A stretch of 64,000 nt of DNA from Mycobacterium palustre. Lineage in GTDB: Bacteria > Actinomycetota > Actinomycetes > Mycobacteriales > Mycobacteriaceae. Position 1 is the stretch's first letter. Each line of letters begins with the position of its first letter. The notes beneath the pieces are model-generated. The model was not told the DNA's origin and searched no databases. It saw nothing but the letters and a program-made list of their open reading frames with translations. The stretch spans positions 62,001-126,000 of the forward strand of contig NZ_LQPJ01000102.1 of NCBI RefSeq assembly GCF_002101785.1. The letters are read 5' to 3'. Position numbers and translations under genes: made by a program. Shown here piece by piece: positions 60,506-64,000 of this stretch.

Positions 60506-62110
60506 TCAGCCGATTTGGCGGGCACGACCCTGCCAGTGGGACTTGCGAATGGCTTTCTTGTCGACCTTGCCGGCCGGGTTGAGCGGGAGTTCGTCGGCGA
60601 ATAGGACGGACTTGGGTGCGGGAACGGAGCCGAGCGCCGCCTTGACATGGTTGATCAGTGCCGCTTCCAGCGCAGGCCCGGTGCTTTCGCCGGCGTGTGT
60701 AACCACGACCGCGACCACGGCCTCGCCCCACTTCGGGTGGGGCACTCCGATCACGGCACTCTGAGCCACAGCCGGGTGGGTGGACAGCACGTCTTCGACC
60801 TGCCGCGGAAACACGTTGAAACCACCGCTGATAACCATGTCTTTCTTGCGGTCGACGATGTAAAGGAAACCGCTCTCGTCGAGGTAGCCGATATCCCCGG
60901 TGTGTACCCAGCCGTCGCGCAGCGTCTCGGGGTTGCGCGCCGAGTCCAGGTAGCCCACCATCTGCCCGAGTTGGCGTGAACAGATCTCTCCGGTCTGGCC
61001 GATTGGCAGCTCGCGGTCCTCGTCGTCCCGGATGGTGAGCTGGACCTGAAACATCGGCCGCCCAGCCGAGGCAAGCCGTGCGGTCCATCGCTCGTCGTCT
61101 TCGGTCCCGATGCGCAGGTGTTCGTGTTTGCGTAGGCACGACACGTAACCCTGTTCGGTGCCGGCGTACGTCTGGATGAAGATCGGGCCGAACGTCTCGA
61201 GGGCCTCGCGCAGCCGTTCGGGTGTGATGGGGGCGCCCGCGTAGATCACGGTTCGCAGCGAGCCGAGATCGAACTCGGCAAGATGCGGGTGATCGAGCAG
61301 GAGGTAGATGATGGTGGGCACCAACGCGGTGGCCGTGATGTGATGACGCTGGACGTTCGCCAGCAGGCCTCCGACTTCCAGACCTGGCAGCATTACGTTG
61401 GTGCCACCGCGAAGCAAGGTGGGCATGACGAAGATTTGCGTGAAGTGGGTCAGCGGCGCGCCGTGGGCGAACACCTCGCCGAACGCGATATCGCCGATCT
61501 CTAAGCCCGCGGAGATGCTGTAGTAGCTCCAGGTGAAATGGGAATTGACAACACCTTTGGGCTCTCCGGTGCTCCCGGAGGTGAAAAGTACATACGCCTC
61601 CTCGTGCTCGTCGATCCGGACTTCGGGACGGGTGGCGGGCTGGGTATCGACGACTTGGTCGAAGTCGAGGGCATCGACCTCGATGTTGTCTGGGGCGCCG
61701 ACGCGAATCACGTTCTGCAGCTTGGGTAATTGGGCTCTGATCTTGGCCACTGCGCTTTCGAACTTTGCGTGATAGATCAGCGTGGTCGCGTCGGTTTGGG
61801 CCAGGTTGCTTCGGAACCCGTCCGCGGCGGCTCGGGTGGGCATCTGCACCAACACCGCACCCGCCGCCCAGATCCCGTGCTGTGCGGGGATGAACTCCAG
61901 GCAATTGGGCATTAACAACCCGACGCGGTCGCCCTTTTGAACGCCAGAGGCGATAAGCGCGTGGGCGATCCGGTTCCGCAGTTGCTGCAGTTGCCGATAC
62001 GTCAGGTGCCGATCACCGTCGATGATCGCCACCTGCCCGGCGTAGTAAGTGCAGGCCCGATCGAGAACATCGGGCAGCACTCCCCACATGCCGCGGGCCT
62101 CCAGATTCAC
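60506..62110 (-). CDS. AMP-binding acyl-CoA synthetase (3)
   Basis: 534 residues. VLFTSGSTGEPKGVVNSH is the P-loop, YAGTEQGYVSC motif A5, GWVHTGDIGYLDESGFLYIVDRKKDMVISGG motifs A7-A8, and NPAGKVDKKAIRKS contains the catalytic Lys. It is a complete ANL ligase but has only modest similarity to copies at 27586 and 45544. It follows the SnoaL-like gene by 10 bases and precedes ALDH by 15, so it is in the operon. It would activate the acid made by ALDH. Confidence 0.95.
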   Translation of the reverse strand: MNLEARGMWGVLPDVLDRACTYYAGQVAIIDGDRHLTYRQLQQLRNRIAHALIASGVQKGDRVGLLMPNCLEFIPAQHGIWAAGAVLVQMPTRAAADGFRSNLAQTDATTLIYHAKFESAVAKIRAQLPKLQNVIRVGAPDNIEVDALDFDQVVDTQPATRPEVRIDEHEEAYVLFTSGSTGEPKGVVNSHFTWSYYSISAGLEIGDIAFGEVFAHGAPLTHFTQIFVMPTLLRGGTNVMLPGLEVGGLLANVQRHHITATALVPTIIYLLLDHPHLAEFDLGSLRTVIYAGAPITPERLREALETFGPIFIQTYAGTEQGYVSCLRKHEHLRIGTEDDERWTARLASAGRPMFQVQLTIRDDEDRELPIGQTGEICSRQLGQMVGYLDSARNPETLRDGWVHTGDIGYLDESGFLYIVDRKKDMVISGGFNVFPRQVEDVLSTHPAVAQSAVIGVPHPKWGEAVVAVVVTHAGESTGPALEAALINHVKAALGSVPAPKSVLFADELPLNPAGKVDKKAIRKSHWQGRARQIG

Positions 62111-62120
62111 TGGTGCCGTT

Positions 62121-62624
62121 TCACTGGGGCGTCAGCGCCGCGGGGTCGAAGCCCTCCACCCAGTACTCCGGGGTGATGATCGGCAGGCCGAGTTCCTGCA
62201 ACACCGGGGTGTCGTTCCAGTACGTGGTCTCGCGGGCGATCTTGCCGTCGCTGTCCAGCTGGTGCCAGGTGATTCCGCGCGTGTGCAACGTCTTCCCCCC
62301 GGTGGGCACGCCGCGGTAGGTATCCAGCCCCTCGCCTGTCCAGTTCCACAGGATCACCACGGCCGGATTACCGTTCACGCCGGCCAGCTGGAACGCCTCG
62401 GTGGCGGTGAAGTGGTGGATGCCCGCACCATTGTGGCTGTCCTTGTTGGCAAATGGGGCCAACCGCGGTTGGAGCTCCGCCTTGGTGATCGCGGTGTCAA
62501 TCATGTGATCGGAGTCGGCATGATCGTCATAAACCAAGTCGTCGGCATAAAGGTTCACCGCGGCGGCGGTGTCGGACGTCAACGCGGTGACCCAGCGGTC
62601 GGCGTGGTCGGTGGCGAAAGTCAT
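62121..62624 (-). CDS. SnoaL-like/NTF2-fold protein (2)
   Basis: 167 residues. The alpha+beta cone fold of SnoaL-like proteins is suggested by ATDHADRWVTALTSDTAAAVNLYADDLVYDDHA at the N-terminus and GVPTGGKTLHTRGITWHQLDSDGKIARETTYWND in the middle, in common with the neighbour at 62636. DHADSDHMIDTAI carries several His/Asp residues that may be catalytic. The C-terminus is longer than in copy 1. Such proteins act as cyclases, hydratases, isomerases or dehydrochlorinases; the reaction is unknown. Confidence 0.85.
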   Translation of the reverse strand: MTFATDHADRWVTALTSDTAAAVNLYADDLVYDDHADSDHMIDTAITKAELQPRLAPFANKDSHNGAGIHHFTATEAFQLAGVNGNPAVVILWNWTGEGLDTYRGVPTGGKTLHTRGITWHQLDSDGKIARETTYWNDTPVLQELGLPIITPEYWVEGFDPAALTPQ

Positions 62625-62635
62625 CTAAGTTCCTC

Positions 62636-63088
62636 TCAGACCAGTGCCGGCAGCTTGGCGACGGCGGTCGGGTCGACCGGCAATCCGAGGTCGCGCACCG
62701 CGGTCGCGCAGTCCCAAAAGCTCTCCTCGCGCTTGATCCGGCCGTCGGTGTCGTAGATGTGGAAGGTGATCCCGCGGGTGCCGGGCACCTTACCGTTGGT
62801 TGGCACACCGACGAACGCCGCCGCTGTCGGTGCGTGCCACGTCCAGCGGTAGATGGCCGCCTTCTCATCGCCCACTACCTCGTCGATGCGGAAGTTGTTG
62901 ATACCGATGCCGTTCTCGGTGTCCTTGTTTGCGTAGGGAGCGAAGACCCGCAGCAATTCCTCCTTGGAGGTGATCGACTGGCCCAGGATGGGGTCTTCGA
63001 ACAGGAAGTCGTCCGCGTAGAGGGCGACCACTGCTTCTGCGCTTTCCCGGAACGCCTTCAACCATTTGACCGCGAATGCGTGGCTCAC
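62636..63088 (-). CDS. SnoaL-like/NTF2-fold protein (1)
   Basis: 150 residues from ATG 63088. WLKAFRESAEAVVALYADDFLFEDPILGQSITSKEEL, YRWTWHAPTAAAFVGVPTNGKVPGTRGITFHIYDTDGRIKREESFWD fit the SnoaL-like fold. It is a paralogue of the gene 12 bases downstream, and the motif GVPT-x-GK-x(3-4)-TRGIT-x-H is shared. It heads the minus-strand operon that continues with SnoaL 2, ligase, ALDH and LLM-like genes; its promoter faces the ACAD at 63296. Confidence 0.85.
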   Translation of the reverse strand: MSHAFAVKWLKAFRESAEAVVALYADDFLFEDPILGQSITSKEELLRVFAPYANKDTENGIGINNFRIDEVVGDEKAAIYRWTWHAPTAAAFVGVPTNGKVPGTRGITFHIYDTDGRIKREESFWDCATAVRDLGLPVDPTAVAKLPALV

Positions 63089-63176
63089 GCGCGTTTCTCC
63101 TTCTGGTGGGAACGATGCATTCGACGCTAGGAGCGGAGTCTGGCAGCGGCGACTACCGACGGGAGGAAACCGACCG

Positions 63177-63232
63177 CCCCAATGGGGGAGGGGCTCCCCT
63201 GTTGTTGGAGCGAGTTACCCCCTGTGAGGGGT
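63177..63232. promoter_or_regulatory. Array of C4/G4 dyads in divergent promoter
   Basis: Three dyads: CCCC-AAT-GGGG (63177-63187), GGGGAG-GGG-CTCCCC (63185-63199) and ACCCC-CTGTGA-GGGGT (63217-63232). They lie between the divergent SnoaL operon and ACAD 4 and could be sites for the GAF-LuxR regulators. Confidence 0.45.
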
Positions 63233-63295
63233 GTGCGCACGTCCCGCGAAGGGCAGCATCGGCCTCAGTCACCGCCAATTGACGATGGAGAGATC

Positions 63296-64000
63296 ATGCT
63301 GCAGCAAGACATGACGGACGAGGAATTCGCCCCATACTTCGCCAAGGCGCAGGAGGTCTCGCAGTACTTCCGCGAGATCGGCCCCAAGTACGACGCCGAG
63401 AACACCTTCGCCTACCCCTCGATCGACGTGTTCAAGAAGTCCGGACTCGGTGGTTTGCCGGTGCCCAAGGCGTTCGGCGGTCCCGGCGGCAACATCCTGC
63501 AGGTGTCGAAGGTGGTGTCCGAACTATCGCGCGGCGACTCGGCAATCACGCTCGCGTACAACATGCACTACATCATGGTCGGGATTGCCGGCAACTTGAT
63601 GACCGAGGAACAGAACAAGTACTGGCTGGGCCGGGTCGCCGACGGTGACCTGATCTTCGGCCCGTTCTCCGAGAAGCGCGCGGGATTCTCTGGTTTGGCC
63701 GACATGCGCGCCGTGCCACAGCCCGGCGGTGGCTGGAAGCTCTACGGCAAGAAGACCTGGGGCACCCTATGCGAGGCCGCCGACATCGTCACCACCAACG
63801 CCACCGAAACCGATGCCGACGGCAATCTGCCGGATACCTTCGACGCTCGGGTCGCCGCTGAAAAATTCTTCATCGGTGACTTCAAGGTCGACGAGAACGG
63901 CGTCGGCGACGGCCTTCGGATCGAGAAGACCTGGGACGCATTGGGTATGCACGCGACCGGCACTCAAGTCATCCACTTCGACGGTTACTTCGTGCCCGAG
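63296..64000 (+). CDS. Acyl-CoA dehydrogenase (4), cut by window end
   Basis: 235 codons visible from ATG 63296, preceded by GGAG. MTDEEFAPYFAKAQEVSQYFREIGPKYDAENTF is an N-terminal helix, followed by LPVPKAFGGPGGNILQVSKVVSELSRGDSAITLAYNMHY, then LIFGPFSEKRAGFSGLADMRA with the FAD-binding serine region (FSEKRAGFSG replaces SEPGAGS), WKLYGKKTWGTLCEAADIV and TWDALGMHATGTQVIHFDGYFVPE. It is typical of the mycobacterial acyl-CoA dehydrogenase/desulphurisation-like group. The remainder lies beyond the window. Divergent from the SnoaL/ligase/ALDH operon, so likely coregulated. Confidence 0.92.
   Translation, partial: MLQQDMTDEEFAPYFAKAQEVSQYFREIGPKYDAENTFAYPSIDVFKKSGLGGLPVPKAFGGPGGNILQVSKVVSELSRGDSAITLAYNMHYIMVGIAGNLMTEEQNKYWLGRVADGDLIFGPFSEKRAGFSGLADMRAVPQPGGGWKLYGKKTWGTLCEAADIVTTNATETDADGNLPDTFDARVAAEKFFIGDFKVDENGVGDGLRIEKTWDALGMHATGTQVIHFDGYFVPE

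Noticed and set aside
60126..61904. A 592-codon open frame on the minus strand
   Set aside because: It is Arg/Pro/His-rich and overlaps the ligase and aldehyde dehydrogenase genes in another frame; typical high-GC shadow.
1..64000. CRISPR arrays, tRNA genes, insertion sequences and prophage
   Set aside because: I saw no regularly spaced repeats, no transposase or integrase motifs, and no cloverleaf with CCA-type acceptor, so none is reported.

Overview
The window reads as chromosomal accessory or catabolic DNA of a mycobacterium or close relative. It is GC-rich, uses many GTG and some TTG starts, and seems to use leaderless promoters. It holds an F420/PPOX-type protein, luciferase-like (LLM) flavin enzymes, a mycothiol-type DinB/MDMPI protein, an MmpS-like secreted protein, and many acyl-CoA ligase, acyl-CoA dehydrogenase (ACAD), thiolase and MaoC genes. 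I see no rRNA, tRNA, CRISPR array, transposase or phage gene. The species is inferred, not shown.

Region 1 (1-15.9 kb) is the most unusual. It has three hemerythrin-like HHE proteins, four copies of an unrecognised protein family A (C-terminus LGFPYEWWGAPID or similar), two copies of a related family B, two amidohydrolase-2 enzymes, two TetR regulators, an HXXEE membrane protein, an FAD monooxygenase, another unrecognised protein and an NADPH:FMN reductase. Region 2 (16-21 kb) adds an LLM monooxygenase coupled to an alpha/beta hydrolase, a decayed DUF3500 gene, an AhpD-like protein, a PPOX protein and a methyltransferase. A palindrome close to TTAGYNNNNRCTAA lies upstream of genes throughout both regions and again before a DUF3500 gene at 47.6 kb, so I infer one regulon.

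Region 3 (21-34 kb) is mostly on the minus strand: a CocE hydrolase / ACAD remnant / FAD monooxygenase operon, a second HXXEE protein, a TetR, a second LLM enzyme, and an operon for FAH-family hydrolase, carboxylesterase, class III CoA-transferase, enoyl-CoA hydratase, VOC protein and acyl-CoA ligase. Region 4 (34.6-43.6 kb) has a bicupin/DUF3500/SDR operon, then a beta-oxidation and side-chain-cleavage set: two MaoC subunits, a DUF35-thiolase fusion, a thiolase and two divergent ACADs. It resembles the steroid igr module in content.

Region 5 (43.9-56 kb) has a near-twin of the 25.4-kb TetR in inverted orientation, an acyl-CoA ligase, DUF3500, an ACAD, an MDMPI-like protein, an acyl-CoA carboxylase alpha/beta pair and a nitronate monooxygenase. 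Region 6 (56-64 kb) has two overlapping GAF-LuxR regulators, an LLM-like fragment, aldehyde dehydrogenase, acyl-CoA ligase, two SnoaL-like proteins and an ACAD cut by the window end.

The most plausible overall job is uptake-independent breakdown of one or more hydrophobic cyclic or branched carbon sources: oxygenation (LLM, FAD), hydrolysis (amidohydrolase, esterase, FAH, CocE), CoA activation and beta-oxidation. Substrates cannot be read from the sequence.
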